DNA of 64,000 nucleotides from Actinomycetota bacterium (GCA_963169665.1 CAUJET010000147.1:1-64000), one strand, 5' to 3'. Shown: positions 16,087-25,085, counted from the stretch's first letter. Numbers and translations are program-made. The notes: generated from the sequence alone by a model not told the origin.

Positions 16087-16946
16087 GCGCTGGGGGCGAG
16101 CGTCGCGGCGTCGAGGGTGGCGGCCGCCGCGGCCGCCTGCTCGCGCGTGACCCGGCCGAGGAATTCGAGCAGCACCCGGTTGAAGGTGGTGGCGTGCTCG
16201 ACCATGAAGCCGTGTGCGGCGCCGGAGATGACCACCAGCTCGGCGTTCGGCAGCCGGTCGGCGATCTCCTCGCTGTCGCCGCGGGGCGTCAGGATGTCCT
16301 GGTTGCCCACCATCACGAGCGCCGGGACGGTGATCTCGCCGAGGCGTTCGGCCATCGCCTCGTCGGTGGCGAGGATCGCTCGCACCTGGGCGACGAAGGC
16401 GTGCGACGATCGGCCCATCGCGAGAGGGCCGAGCCATCCGAAGGCCGGGAGCAACCGGCGGAACGATCGGGGTCCGATCACCCAACGGGCGGCCTCGCTG
16501 GTCATCGCGCCCATGCCACGCTCGCTGGCGTGGGTGGCCCAGCCGGTGATCAGCTCGCGACGCCAGTCGTGGTTGCGGCACGCGGTGCAGGCGAGGGTGA
16601 TCGAGCGCACCCGCTCAGGATGTTTCAATGCGACGATCTGGGTGATGGCACCGCCCATCGATGCGCCGACCACGTGGGCCGTGTCGACGCCGACGTCGTC
16701 GAGCACCGCGATCGCGTCGTCGGCCATCTGCTCGAGGCTGTAGTGCCCGAACGGCTTGTCGCTGCGCCCGGCGCCGCGGTTGTCGAGGGCGATCACGCGG
16801 TAGCGGGCTGCGAGCACGAAGCGCTGCATGTCCCATCCGTGCTTGTCGGCCCCGAGGCCCTGGATCATCAGCACCACCGGCGCGCTGTGGCGGCCGAGCA
16901 CGTCGTAGTGCAGTCGAATGCCGTCGGAGGAGCGTGCGTACGGCAT
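16083..16946 (-). CDS. Alpha/beta hydrolase
   Basis: The 287-residue enzyme shows IQGLGADKHGW at the oxyanion position, nucleophile Ser in VGASMGGA, Asp in GNQDILTP and His in AAHGFM, so the triad is intact. It resembles the 3-oxoadipate enol-lactonase/haloperoxidase-type branch, but no aromatic pathway genes are near. Its start overlaps the stop of the acyltransferase-like gene by one base (TGATG) and its stop overlaps the flavoprotein start. The operon context suggests lipid or membrane metabolism. Confidence 0.85.
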   Translation of the reverse strand: MPYARSSDGIRLHYDVLGRHSAPVVLMIQGLGADKHGWDMQRFVLAARYRVIALDNRGAGRSDKPFGHYSLEQMADDAIAVLDDVGVDTAHVVGASMGGAITQIVALKHPERVRSITLACTACRNHDWRRELITGWATHASERGMGAMTSEAARWVIGPRSFRRLLPAFGWLGPLAMGRSSHAFVAQVRAILATDEAMAERLGEITVPALVMVGNQDILTPRGDSEEIADRLPNAELVVISGAAHGFMVEHATTFNRVLLEFLGRVTREQAAAAAATLDAATLAPSA

Positions 16947-17671
16947 CAGCCCTCCCCGAGCCAGTCGATCGCGACCATGCCGGTCTGCATGCCGCCGAGC
17001 TCGTCGAGGATGCGCTGCAGGTGTCGCTGGGCGGCCTCGGCGATCTCGATCTCCGCGAGGGGACCGCGGCGCTTGGTGCGCAGGCGGATGGGGGCGCCCA
17101 CCTCGGCGCGGGCGGTGCGGTTGAACGGGCTGCTCATCGACGCCACCGGGATCACGGCGACGTGCGCCGTGACGGCAGCGCCGACCAGTTCGTGGTCGAC
17201 GGAGCCGGCGAAGCGCGGGTGGTTGGTGCTCGAGGTCGCCATCACGACGAGCTCGCCGTGGCGCAGCGCGCCGTGCACCTCGGTGGGATCGTCGAGCAGT
17301 GCGCCGATGCGACGGAGCCCCGCGCCGAACGGTGCATGGTCGGGTCGACCGACGAAGCGCACCGGGCGGCCGGTGGCGCGGGACAGCGCGAGCGACACGT
17401 ACAGCGGGCTGTACGACCAGCGGCGCTCGTTGGTGACGAGGAGTGCGCCCGCCTTGGCCGGCAGGTGGTGCAGGCCACCGACGCTGACGTCCCAGCGCAG
17501 GCGGGCGAGCGGACCGAGGAGGCGGACGAGGTGGTCGTCTCGACCCCACTCGTCGACCGAGTGGTCGGGCAACAGGGGCCGGAACGGTCGGAACGGGGCC
17601 GTGACCGCCGTCGACGCGGTGCGGGCGGTGGTCTCGACCGCCCGGCGGGGGAGTTCGATCAGCTGCGCCAT
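16946..17671 (-). CDS. PlsC-like acyltransferase fold protein with degenerate catalytic motifs
   Basis: The 241-residue protein has the overall pattern of a 1-acylglycerol-3-phosphate acyltransferase (LLVTNERRWSYSP, FVGRPDHAPFGAGLRRIGAL, GELVVMATSS, VAVIPVAS). However, the HxxxxD motif reads E-RRWS-Y and the EGTR motif reads TSSTN. The catalytic dyad is therefore absent if my alignment is right. In mycobacteria an acyltransferase-fold protein (Rv0502) follows an epimerase-like gene (Rv0501), the same order as here. The ATG at 17671 nearly abuts the upstream stop. It may be a non-catalytic partner or use another mechanism. Confidence 0.7.
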   Translation of the reverse strand: MAQLIELPRRAVETTARTASTAVTAPFRPFRPLLPDHSVDEWGRDDHLVRLLGPLARLRWDVSVGGLHHLPAKAGALLVTNERRWSYSPLYVSLALSRATGRPVRFVGRPDHAPFGAGLRRIGALLDDPTEVHGALRHGELVVMATSSTNHPRFAGSVDHELVGAAVTAHVAVIPVASMSSPFNRTARAEVGAPIRLRTKRRGPLAEIEIAEAAQRHLQRILDELGGMQTGMVAIDWLGEG

Positions 17672-17672
17672 G

Positions 17673-18665
17673 TCAGGCCACCCCGTGGATCGTGGCCGCA
17701 CGCATCTGCGGCTTGGTGATGCGCACCACGCTCTCCCACCGGAACAGTCGGTCGATGACCTCCGGCGTGGACGTGGCGGGCACGAGGCCGAGCACGTCGT
17801 GGGCGCGTGTGCCGTCGGCCAGGCGGCCGCGGTGGAGCACCTCCATCACGTGTTCGGGGATGGGGGCGCCGCCGAGGTGCGAGAGCTGGCGGGCGAGGTA
17901 CCACTCGGGACCGACGAGGGGCAGCGGCACTCGCTTGCCGCGCATGATCGCCTGGAGCCCGGTGATCGCGCCGGGGGCGACCACGTTGATCGGCTGGTCG
18001 AGCCGGAGCTTCGCCGCAGCAACGAACGCACGTGCTGCGTCGACGTCCTCGACGACGGCGAAGGGCGGGTCGGCGAGGATGCTGAACGGCACGACCGGCT
18101 GGCGGAGGAGGCGGCCGAGTGGGCTCGGCACGTGGGGCCCGAGGACCGGGGCGAGGCGGAGCGAGCCGACCGCGACGCCGATGCGCTGGGCGACCGACTG
18201 GGCGACGGTCTCGATCCGTTCGACCATCCGCCCGTACTCGCTGGTGGGATCGGGGGCGACCGATTCGTCGGGCCGGGTGAGCGAGTGCCGGTTGCGTCCG
18301 TAGATCTCGATGCCGCTGCGCACGACGATGCCCTCGAGCGACGGGCATTCGGCGGCCGCACCCAGGATGGCGGTGGTGGCGTCGGTGGTGAACTGCTTGG
18401 CGTGTGCCGTGCCGGCTCGGGCGTCGGGCTCCCACACGGCCAGGTGGATGAGCACGTGGGGGTCGAACGTCGTGACGACATCGACGATGCGCTCGCGGTC
18501 TGACGGCTCGATCCGGTGGAACTGGGCCGTGCGCAGCCGGCGACGGGGCGGGTCGACATCGATGCCACAGAGCGAACCCACCCAGGGTTCCTGCTCGAGC
18601 AGTGATGCGACCAGGGAGCCGAGCTCCCCTCCCATCCCGCTCACGAGCAACCGTTGCCCGCTCAC
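17673..18665 (-). CDS. NAD-dependent epimerase/dehydratase-like extended SDR
   Basis: The 330-residue protein has a Rossmann start (LLVSGMGGELGSLVA), the ERIVDVV and LIHLAVW strands, and YGRxxE (SEYGRMVE) at the catalytic Tyr position, where the usual YxxxK Lys is not conserved. I start it at the GTG at 18665, because a TAGCGT hexamer lies 7 nt upstream and the Rossmann motif then falls at the usual place; a GTG at 18674 is an alternative. It heads a four-gene coupled run. The pairing with an acyltransferase-like gene recalls mycobacterial galE2 (Rv0501)/Rv0502. Confidence 0.8.
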   Translation of the reverse strand: MSGQRLLVSGMGGELGSLVASLLEQEPWVGSLCGIDVDPPRRRLRTAQFHRIEPSDRERIVDVVTTFDPHVLIHLAVWEPDARAGTAHAKQFTTDATTAILGAAAECPSLEGIVVRSGIEIYGRNRHSLTRPDESVAPDPTSEYGRMVERIETVAQSVAQRIGVAVGSLRLAPVLGPHVPSPLGRLLRQPVVPFSILADPPFAVVEDVDAARAFVAAAKLRLDQPINVVAPGAITGLQAIMRGKRVPLPLVGPEWYLARQLSHLGGAPIPEHVMEVLHRGRLADGTRAHDVLGLVPATSTPEVIDRLFRWESVVRITKPQMRAATIHGVA

Positions 18666-18672
18666 GAGGATC

Positions 18673-18678
18673 ACGCTA
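18673..18678 (-). promoter_or_regulatory. Candidate -10 of the epimerase operon
   Basis: The minus strand reads TAGCGT, 7 nt before the GTG at 18665, giving a leaderless transcript. This supports the shorter N-terminus. Confidence 0.45.
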
Positions 18679-18683
18679 TCCGT

Positions 18684-19325
18684 TCAGCCGCCCAACGGGA
18701 GGATCGCGAATCGCACGTGCACTTGGGCGGAGAGCTCGATCTGTCCGGCGCTGACGGCCATCTCGGCGCCGCCGGCCTTCATCGCCCGCATCATCGGCAT
18801 CGCATCGGCCATCGGGGCGGGCCCGCTGTTGATGGGCGCCTCGCTGATCAGCTCGACCGCGCCGAGCCGCAACCCGAGCGCCGACACGTAGGCCTCGGCT
18901 CGGCGGCGAGCGTCGACCGCGGCGCGACCGAGGAGCTCGTGGCGCACGGGGTGTTCGGCGTCGACCTGCCACGAGAGATTGCGCACCTGGGCGCCGGCGT
19001 CGCCGACGGCGAGCCGCAGCAGCCGGGGGAGCCGGTCGAGCTCGTCGATGGTGACGGTGATCGCGGTGGAGGCCCGGTGACCGACCAGGGTGTTCTGGTC
19101 GCGGCGGTACTCCCACTCCTCTGCGACGGTGACGCCGTCGGTCACCCAGTCGGCGGGGGTGAACCCGAGCTCGGCGAGACGGTCGCCCAGGGTGACGGAA
19201 CGCTCGCTGACCTGGTCGAGCGCCGTCGCGGCGTCGGCCGCGACCACGCTGAGACCGAGGCCGACGACGACCCGATCGGGCTGGACGAGTTGCTGGGCGT
19301 GACCCATGACGACGACCGACGACAT
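18684..19325 (-). CDS. SIMPL-domain (DUF541) protein
   Basis: The 213-residue protein fits the SIMPL/DUF541 family: an N-terminal strand with LVQPDRVVVGLGLSV, a central region with ITVTIDELDRLPRLLRLAV, a long helix with AAVDARRRAEAYVSALGLRLG, and a C-terminal strand. Unlike many members it has no obvious signal peptide, so it may be cytoplasmic. The family has been linked to envelope stress and signalling, without a fixed molecular role. It stops 18 bp before the epimerase start. Confidence 0.85.
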   Translation of the reverse strand: MSSVVVMGHAQQLVQPDRVVVGLGLSVVAADAATALDQVSERSVTLGDRLAELGFTPADWVTDGVTVAEEWEYRRDQNTLVGHRASTAITVTIDELDRLPRLLRLAVGDAGAQVRNLSWQVDAEHPVRHELLGRAAVDARRRAEAYVSALGLRLGAVELISEAPINSGPAPMADAMPMMRAMKAGGAEMAVSAGQIELSAQVHVRFAILPLGG

Positions 19326-19385
19326 GTGTCGAGTCTGTCACGGGGTCCTCAAGCGGGTGGCGCGGTGGGCCGATACCAGAGGTGC

Positions 19386-21440
19386 ATGAACGAGCGGACG
19401 GGCGCCGAGCCGTCCCCTTCGGGGGCGGGTACCACCGTGTGTTCCGACGACTCCCGCCGCAGGTCGTGGCGCCACCGTCTGGCCCACGGGATCTCACGTG
19501 GTCGCATGTCACGCGGCCGGATCGTGGCCCTGTCGTCGATGTCGCTCCTGCTGCCCGCCTGCCCGGCGGCCGTCCCCGGCGCCACACCGGCGCCGGCCGC
19601 TGCGCCAGCGGCAGCACCGACGACCTGCACGACGATGTACACGGTCGTGTCCGGCGATTCGTGGTTCGCGATCTCCAAGAAGACGGGCGTGTCGCAGAGT
19701 TCGCTCTACTCGGCGAACGGGACGACGGCGTCGTCGCCGCTGTTCCCCGGGATGCAGCTGTGCCTGCCCGCCGGTGCGACGGTGACGACGGTGACCGGGA
19801 CGACCGCGCCGCCTGCGGGCCAACTCCCCGTGAACCTCGCTGCGTTCCCCACGCAGGGTCCGTGCTGGTTCATCGACTCGTGGCAGGCGCCTCGCGGCGG
19901 CGGTCGCCTGCACGAGGGTGTCGACATCATGGCCAAGGCGGGCCAGTACGTGTACGCCGTGCAGGACGGCACCCTGTCGAAGCAGACGCTCGACCGTGCC
20001 GGGTCGCTGTCGGGCAACGCGTGGTGGCTCACCGGCACCGACGGCAGCTACTTCTTCTACGCCCATCTGTCCGCGTTCGCCCCTGACCTGAAGGTGGGGT
20101 CGAAGGTCGTCGCCGGCCAGATCATCGGTTACGTCGGTCGCACCGGCAACGCATCAGGTGCGCATCTGCATTTCGAGGTCCATCCTCGCGGCGGCGCCGC
20201 GGTGAACCCCACGCCGATCGTGCGCGCCGTCGACGGGTGCCGCAACACCACGCCGCCGCCGCAGCCCAGCGGCACGCTGCCGCCCACGCCGAACACCGTG
20301 GCCCCGGCGGGTTCGGGCACGGCCACCACCGCACCGGCCACCCCGGCGCCGGTGCCCGGCACCACCGCGCCCACGCCTGTCGTGCCGACGAACACCGCGC
20401 CGACGCCGCCGGCTCCCGGAGCCGCCTGGCAGTTCATCTCGCCGAAGACCGCGTACGACTCGTCGTGGAACGGTGGCTCGATGGCGCCGTTCTCGCGGCA
20501 GATCGTGAAGGTGAGCGGTCTCGCCGGCGTGCCATCAGGAACGGCCGGGGTCCTGGTCCGCCTCACGGTGAGCGGTGCATCCTCGTCGGGTTATCTCGTC
20601 ACCTACTCATGTGAGACCGGCGCACCGGTGGTGTCGCAGCTGAGCTTCCGTGAGGGCGGGGGCGCCGTGGGCACCTCGATGGTGCGGGTCGTCAAGGGCC
20701 AGATCTGTGTGATGTCGAGCGCGGTCGCGAAGGTGAAGGTCGAGGTGCTCGCCGCGCAGTCGGCCAGCGGGGTCGGACTGCAGGCGGTCACCGCCACTCG
20801 TGTGCTCGACACGCGCTCCACCGCTCGTCTCACACCGGGAAGCCAGATCCAGATCGCGAACTCGTTGCTCGGTGTGCCGGCGGGCGCCCAGGCACTGTCG
20901 GTGGCCGTCACGTTCGTGAACCCCGATGCGGCCGGCATCTTCTCGATGGGCTTCTGCGGTCAGGGTCTGTGGACGACGGCCCTGAACGCCGACCCGGTGT
21001 CCTCGTTCGCGATGACGATGCGTGTGAACCCGTCGGGATGGTGCATCACGAGCAGCGTTGCGACCGACGTGATCATCGACGTCACCGGTGTCTGGGCCGG
21101 GGCGACCAAGGTGTCGACCGTCGATCCGCTGCGCATCTTCGACTCGCGGTCGTCCGGCGGAGTCAGCCAGACGGATGCACCGGTGCAGGTTGCCGGCCTC
21201 GGCGGCGTGCCAGCCGGCGCCTCGACTGCGTTGCTGGCCATCACGTTGGTCACCGGTTCTGTCGGGACGAGCGTGTTCGCCTATCCGTGCGCTGAGGGCC
21301 CGATCTCGGGGACCGTGGTCGCCGCGGTGGCCAACCGGGTGTCGACAGCCGTGGTGCCGGTGCGGTTGAGCGGTGGGCAGGTGTGCTTCCGCAGCATCAA
21401 CCCGGCCGACGTCATCGTCGACGTCGTCGGGGCTGGCTGA
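19386..21440 (+). CDS. Secreted LysM / M23 metallopeptidase with C-terminal LDTR modules
   Basis: The 684-residue protein would cut or bind peptidoglycan outside the cell. After a long basic N-region and hydrophobic stretch comes a LysM domain (YTVVSGDSWFAISKKTG, about residues 80-130). An M23 domain follows with metal ligands in HEGVD and HLHFE. Next is a Pro/Thr/Ala linker, and then a beta-rich region with two modules marked RVLDTR and RIFDSR. The same module type recurs in the large protein at 31138. The ATG at 19386 has AGAGGT upstream. An ATG at 19506, just before the hydrophobic segment, is a plausible alternative. The LPAC at the end of that segment could be a lipobox. Confidence 0.9.
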   Translation: MNERTGAEPSPSGAGTTVCSDDSRRRSWRHRLAHGISRGRMSRGRIVALSSMSLLLPACPAAVPGATPAPAAAPAAAPTTCTTMYTVVSGDSWFAISKKTGVSQSSLYSANGTTASSPLFPGMQLCLPAGATVTTVTGTTAPPAGQLPVNLAAFPTQGPCWFIDSWQAPRGGGRLHEGVDIMAKAGQYVYAVQDGTLSKQTLDRAGSLSGNAWWLTGTDGSYFFYAHLSAFAPDLKVGSKVVAGQIIGYVGRTGNASGAHLHFEVHPRGGAAVNPTPIVRAVDGCRNTTPPPQPSGTLPPTPNTVAPAGSGTATTAPATPAPVPGTTAPTPVVPTNTAPTPPAPGAAWQFISPKTAYDSSWNGGSMAPFSRQIVKVSGLAGVPSGTAGVLVRLTVSGASSSGYLVTYSCETGAPVVSQLSFREGGGAVGTSMVRVVKGQICVMSSAVAKVKVEVLAAQSASGVGLQAVTATRVLDTRSTARLTPGSQIQIANSLLGVPAGAQALSVAVTFVNPDAAGIFSMGFCGQGLWTTALNADPVSSFAMTMRVNPSGWCITSSVATDVIIDVTGVWAGATKVSTVDPLRIFDSRSSGGVSQTDAPVQVAGLGGVPAGASTALLAITLVTGSVGTSVFAYPCAEGPISGTVVAAVANRVSTAVVPVRLSGGQVCFRSINPADVIVDVVGAG

Positions 21441-21468
21441 CGCTGGGGGCGACTGAGCGTCGGAGTGA

Positions 21469-22335
21469 TCAGCCGAAGCCGCGCGAATCCTGCTTGAGCG
21501 CCGTGTCGACCGACAGCGCCGACGCGACGACGAGCGCGTTCAGCGGCTGCGGGAGCTTGGTGTGGATCTGCACCACGTAGTTGTCAGCAGTCGTGAACAG
21601 CGTCTTCGCCAACCCCTCGAACGTCTTGGTGATCCGTGCCACCTCGGTGCCGGTGTGGTCCTCGATCCGGAAGTCCCACGCCCGCCAGTTCTCGGCCCTG
21701 ATCGAGCCGTAGGTGTGTTCGCCCGCCTGCAGGGTGAAGTGGATCTTGCCGAACACGTTGTCCTGCACGATGCGACCGATCTCGCGGTCCTGGCCGTCAC
21801 TGACGACGACGGTGCTCTTGAAGACCTTCGCCGGCCGGGTGAGCCGCAGCGCGACGTTGCCGTTCGCATCGGTGATCTCGAGCTGGTGGGTGAGGAACTG
21901 GTCGAGGCTCGACACGAGGCGCAGCACCTTCTTCGCGGTGCTCTGGCCCACCTGGTTGACCGCGGCGAGCTGGCGGCCAGTGCGGTCGAACACGCCGTAC
22001 TGGTTGTTGAGCTCGATGATCTTCGCCTTCTGATTCACGATCAGCACGGGTTCGTCGAAGATCGAACCCGAACCCGCGAACGAGGGCTCGCCGACCGAGG
22101 TGCTGCGCCGCGTGCCGTCGCCCGACGTCATCCGCTGGATCAGTTCGGGGTTGGCCTCGCTGCCCACCGTGAGCGCGCCGTCCAGGCGATCGAGCCTGGT
22201 GGGGGCGGTCTGTACGGGATCGGTACCGGTGATCCCCTGGTTGCTGACGTGGTCGGTCCAGGCCTGGCCGTCCCAGTAGCGGTGCTCGTTGCGACCCGTG
22301 GGATCGGGGTACCAGTTGGCGGGCGTCGTGCTCAT
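21469..22335 (-). CDS. DUF2510 / phospholipid scramblase-like protein
   Basis: The 288-residue protein begins with a DUF2510 motif (NWYPDPTGRNEHRYWDGQAWTDH, residues 7-29), a small domain often joined to membrane-associated regions in actinobacteria. After a linker, residues 90-285 resemble the scramblase/LURP-one tubby-like barrel: LIVNQKAKIIEL, YGVFDRTGRQLAAV, DQFLTHQLEI, GRIVQDN and ARITKTFEG. Activity in bacteria is not established. It follows the phosphatase-like gene by 34 bp on the same strand and converges on the M23 peptidase gene. Confidence 0.82.
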   Translation of the reverse strand: MSTTPANWYPDPTGRNEHRYWDGQAWTDHVSNQGITGTDPVQTAPTRLDRLDGALTVGSEANPELIQRMTSGDGTRRSTSVGEPSFAGSGSIFDEPVLIVNQKAKIIELNNQYGVFDRTGRQLAAVNQVGQSTAKKVLRLVSSLDQFLTHQLEITDANGNVALRLTRPAKVFKSTVVVSDGQDREIGRIVQDNVFGKIHFTLQAGEHTYGSIRAENWRAWDFRIEDHTGTEVARITKTFEGLAKTLFTTADNYVVQIHTKLPQPLNALVVASALSVDTALKQDSRGFG

Positions 22336-22369
22336 GACGACATTGTCACCGCTTTTCGAGCAGAAGGGA

Positions 22370-22900
22370 TCAGCGCAGCTCGTGCACCATCAGGATCACT
22401 TCACGCCCGAACGGGTCGAGCTGGCGACCGGCGATGCGTTCGATGACGGTGATGGCCTGCGACGGGTCCTCGACGAGACCGCTCCAGCGGATGTAGCCGC
22501 CCATGATGCCGACGAGACGGTCGTCGACGTTCTCGTTGTGGACGATGACCTTCACGTTGTTCTCGAGCAGTGCGTGGAGCTCGGTGTAGAAGGTCTTCAA
22601 CCACAGGCCGAGGTCGTCGAGGCCGGTGAACGGACGGTGCCGGTAGGGCAGCGAGAGCTCGTCGTAGTTGTGCAGGTTGTGTGGTGCCGGGATGATGCTG
22701 ACGAGGCAGCCGAAACCGTTCTCGCGCAGCCAGATGATCTCCTCCTGGCGGCGGACACGGCGGTGGTTGTCGCCGTAGCCGCCGGGGCGCTCGCAGATCG
22801 CGAGCTTGTCCTTCATGATCCAGGTGAAGTTGCGAGGCGTGATCCCGAGGGCCCACTTCCCGCGCAGGCGAGGTGGCATCAGGAACTCACTCGTACGCAC
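22370..22900 (-). CDS. Dual-specificity/tyrosine phosphatase-like protein lacking the catalytic Cys
   Basis: The 176-residue protein has a cysteine-phosphatase pattern: WIMKDKLAICERPGG at the N-terminus, NGFGCLVSIIP, a short acidic loop, then KVIVHNENVDDRLVGIMGGYIRWSG. The last stretch aligns with HCxxxxxR-(T/S)G followed by a helix. The nucleophilic Cys is Asn (H-N-x5-R), with the Arg and spacing kept. It is therefore probably a non-catalytic binding protein of phosphatase fold. I use the GTG at 22900; an ATG at 22879 is also in frame. It shares a probable transcript with the scramblase-like gene. Confidence 0.65.
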   Translation of the reverse strand: MRTSEFLMPPRLRGKWALGITPRNFTWIMKDKLAICERPGGYGDNHRRVRRQEEIIWLRENGFGCLVSIIPAPHNLHNYDELSLPYRHRPFTGLDDLGLWLKTFYTELHALLENNVKVIVHNENVDDRLVGIMGGYIRWSGLVEDPSQAITVIERIAGRQLDPFGREVILMVHELR

Positions 22901-23006
22901 GACATCGAACGTCGAGGATAGACGACGGGCGGTGCAAACCTTTCAGCCGTCGGATCAACGAGGCGCCCGTCCGTGCGGTCGGGCGGCGGTGGGAGCTCGC
23001 CAGGCG

Positions 23007-23900
23007 TCAGGGCTCGAGGGTGAGGCGCTGGTGCGAGCGGGTGACCCGTCGGCCGGCGCCGACGTCGCACGCCAGCGCGCGCCCAGCGGCGACGTCGAGC
23101 ACTCGCTGCACGGTGGCGGCATCGGGTGGGTGCCCGTCGCCGCTCAACCACCGGCGGATCGCTCGCCGGGCGAGCGCCACGGGCGCCGCAGCGATCGCGC
23201 GGGCGTCGGTCGGATCGAGCGCGGTGGCGAGTTCGTCGAGCAGATCGGCCTCGTCGCGCAGCAGGTCGGCCTGGCGGGTGAGCACGGGGACGAGGTCGCG
23301 GCCCGCCGCCTCGGACAGCGAGGGCAGCAGGTCGTGGCGCACCCGGTTGCGGAGGAAGCGACGGTCGTCGTTCGTCGGGTCGTCGACGACATCGATCGCC
23401 AGGCGTCGGCACAGCGATCGTGTCTCGTCGCGCCGCAGGGCGAGGATCGGGTGGCGCGGCCCTGGGCGCATCGCGGCGAGGCCGTCGAGGGCGGCGCCGC
23501 GGAGGAGGTTGATGAGCACGGTCTCGGCCTGGTCGTCGGCGGTGTGTCCGGTGAGCGCATCGGGCGGCAGGACCCCGCCGCGCGCTGCCCGTGCTCTGGC
23601 CTCGAGGTTCGGGCCATCGCCGACGTGCACCGTGACGGTGCACGAGTCGACACCGAGGCGATCGGCCACGGCGGCCACTCGTCGGTACTCGTCGGCGGAT
23701 CCGGACCGGAGTCCGTGGTCGACGTGCACGGCGGTGGGCCGGCAGCCGGCGGCCGAGGCGAGCACGAGCAGGGCGAGCGAATCGGCGCCGCCGGAGACGG
23801 CACAGGTGACGGGGGTGCCCGGAGGCGGGAAGGTGCAGCGCGGCAGCAGCTCGCGTGCGGCGGGCAGGACCCAGGCGACGGAGGCCGGATCGGTGGTCAT
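23007..23900 (-). CDS. tilS: tRNA(Ile)-lysidine synthase
   Basis: The 297-residue N-type ATP pyrophosphatase carries the PP-loop SGGADS (residues 36-41), HVDHGLR and GHTADDQAETVLINLLRGA, all hallmarks of TilS. It converts the wobble C of tRNA-Ile(CAU) to lysidine so AUA is read. The C-terminal domain is short, as in actinobacterial forms. The gene stands within a minus-strand series, 64 bp after the small membrane protein. Usual partners hpt and ftsH are not in view. Confidence 0.93.
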   Translation of the reverse strand: MTTDPASVAWVLPAARELLPRCTFPPPGTPVTCAVSGGADSLALLVLASAAGCRPTAVHVDHGLRSGSADEYRRVAAVADRLGVDSCTVTVHVGDGPNLEARARAARGGVLPPDALTGHTADDQAETVLINLLRGAALDGLAAMRPGPRHPILALRRDETRSLCRRLAIDVVDDPTNDDRRFLRNRVRHDLLPSLSEAAGRDLVPVLTRQADLLRDEADLLDELATALDPTDARAIAAAPVALARRAIRRWLSGDGHPPDAATVQRVLDVAAGRALACDVGAGRRVTRSHQRLTLEP

Positions 23901-23964
23901 CGTCCCAGGGCCGGAGCGGCCGCTCGTGTGGGGCGAGCGGGTCGGATGGATCGGGTCGTCGGGA

Positions 23965-24108
23965 TCAGTCGTCGCGCCGGGCGCGCTTGCCCGGATACCG
24001 CTGCGACGTGACCGTCTTCAGATAGCCGCCGACCACGGTCACCACGGTGAGGACGGCGGCGATCGTGAGGATCAGCCCGATCCAGAAGTGCCAGATAACC
24101 GCGAACAT
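23965..24108 (-). CDS. Small single-pass membrane protein
   Basis: A 47-residue ORF starts at the ATG at 24108. A single hydrophobic helix (FWIGLILTIAAVLTVVTVVGG) is followed by a basic tail ending KRARRDD, giving an N-out/C-in small membrane protein. Longer upstream readings are Pro-rich and unlikely. It lies 67 bp after the anti-sigma gene and before tilS. No family recognised; reality is supported by the clean helix-plus-basic-tail pattern and by its position. Confidence 0.6.
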   Translation of the reverse strand: MFAVIWHFWIGLILTIAAVLTVVTVVGGYLKTVTSQRYPGKRARRDD

Positions 24109-24175
24109 GCGGCCAGCGTAGCCACTGGCGCCCCGCTTGGGGCCAATCCGCGGAGGTGGCCGATCGGGACCGGGA

Positions 24176-24472
24176 TCAGGCGCCGTCGGGGCCGGCGTCG
24201 AGCTCGTCGGTGGCGGCGAAGGGATCCTCGCCGAGCGTCGGCTCGTCGGGGTCACCGAAGCACTGTTGGAGCTTGGCGAGCAGCCCGGGCGGCATCTCGT
24301 CGTTCTTGCACTTCTGCGACACCACCAACTTCAACTCGGCGTGGAAGTCGAAGGCCTGGAAGCAGTCGGGGCACTCCTCGAGGTGGACGCGGATCGCGAC
24401 GCGGGTCTCCTCGGACAGCTCGCTGTCGAGGAAGGCGTCGAGTTCTCGCAGTGTCTCGTTGCAATCAGCCAT
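24176..24472 (-). CDS. Zinc-binding anti-sigma factor, RsrA/RshA-like
   Basis: The 98-residue protein has the ZAS-type motif HLEECPDC (H-x3-C-x2-C) near residue 30, with another Cys at the N-terminus (ADCNETL) and one in SQKCKND. In the RsrA/RshA family these bind zinc and form disulfides on oxidation, releasing the partner sigma. It overlaps the sigma gene by 8 bp, so the two are co-produced. The C-terminus is acidic. A reduced thiol (mycothiol) sensing role is inferred. Confidence 0.9.
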   Translation of the reverse strand: MADCNETLRELDAFLDSELSEETRVAIRVHLEECPDCFQAFDFHAELKLVVSQKCKNDEMPPGLLAKLQQCFGDPDEPTLGEDPFAATDELDAGPDGA

Positions 24473-25073
24473 GGGTGGCGGTCTCCGTCGATCCCTCCGC
24501 CGGAGCGGGGGAAGCAGGGGTGGGAACGAGGCCTCGTGCCTGCGCGTAGTCCATCAACCGCTTCTGCATCGCCTTTCTTCCCCGGTGCAGTCGCGACATC
24601 ACGGTGCCGATCGGGATGTCGAGCATCTCGGCGATCTCCTTGTACGCGAACCCCTCGACGTCGGCCAGCAGGACGGGCAGCCGGAACGACTCCGGGAGCT
24701 CCTCCAACGAGCGCTTCACCTCGTCGTCGGTGAACAGGTCGAACATCTGGTCCTCGGCGCTGCGTGACGCCGACTGGAGCGCGCCGATCCGCTTGTACAT
24801 GTAGAGGTCCTCGACGTCGTCGAGGTCGGTCTCCACCGGGCGGCGCTGCTTGGCGCGGTAGGTGTTGATGAAGGTGTTCGTGAGGATGCGGAACAGCCAG
24901 GCGCGCAGGTTGGTGCCCTCCTGGAACGACGCGAAGCTGCGGTACGCCTTGAGGAAGGTCTCCTGGACGAGGTCCTCGGCGTCGGCCGAGTTGCGGGTCA
25001 TTCGGAGCGCGGCGCTGTACAGCTGGGGGGCGTACTGCATCGCCTCCTCTGCGAACGCGGTCCGATCGGCCAT
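24465..25073 (-). CDS. ECF sigma factor, SigR/SigH-like
   Basis: The 202-residue sigma factor has region 2 ([19 protein letters not shown]) and region 4 ([42 protein letters not shown]) typical of the SigR/SigH group that controls disulfide-stress genes. A 20-residue Pro/Ala tail follows. The ATG at 25073 is preceded 6 nt upstream by TAGGGT, suggesting a leaderless mRNA. The usual SigR-type GGAAT/GTT autoregulatory promoter was not evident in the 78-bp gap. The RsrA-like gene follows with an 8-bp overlap. Confidence 0.92.
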   Translation of the reverse strand: MADRTAFAEEAMQYAPQLYSAALRMTRNSADAEDLVQETFLKAYRSFASFQEGTNLRAWLFRILTNTFINTYRAKQRRPVETDLDDVEDLYMYKRIGALQSASRSAEDQMFDLFTDDEVKRSLEELPESFRLPVLLADVEGFAYKEIAEMLDIPIGTVMSRLHRGRKAMQKRLMDYAQARGLVPTPASPAPAEGSTETATHG

Positions 25074-25079
25074 GGGGCG

Positions 25080-25085
25080 ACCCTA
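25080..25085 (-). promoter_or_regulatory. Candidate -10 of the sigma factor gene
   Basis: The minus strand reads TTAGGGT, with TAGGGT ending 6 nt before the ATG at 25073. No matching -35 or SigR-type element is evident upstream. Confidence 0.45.
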
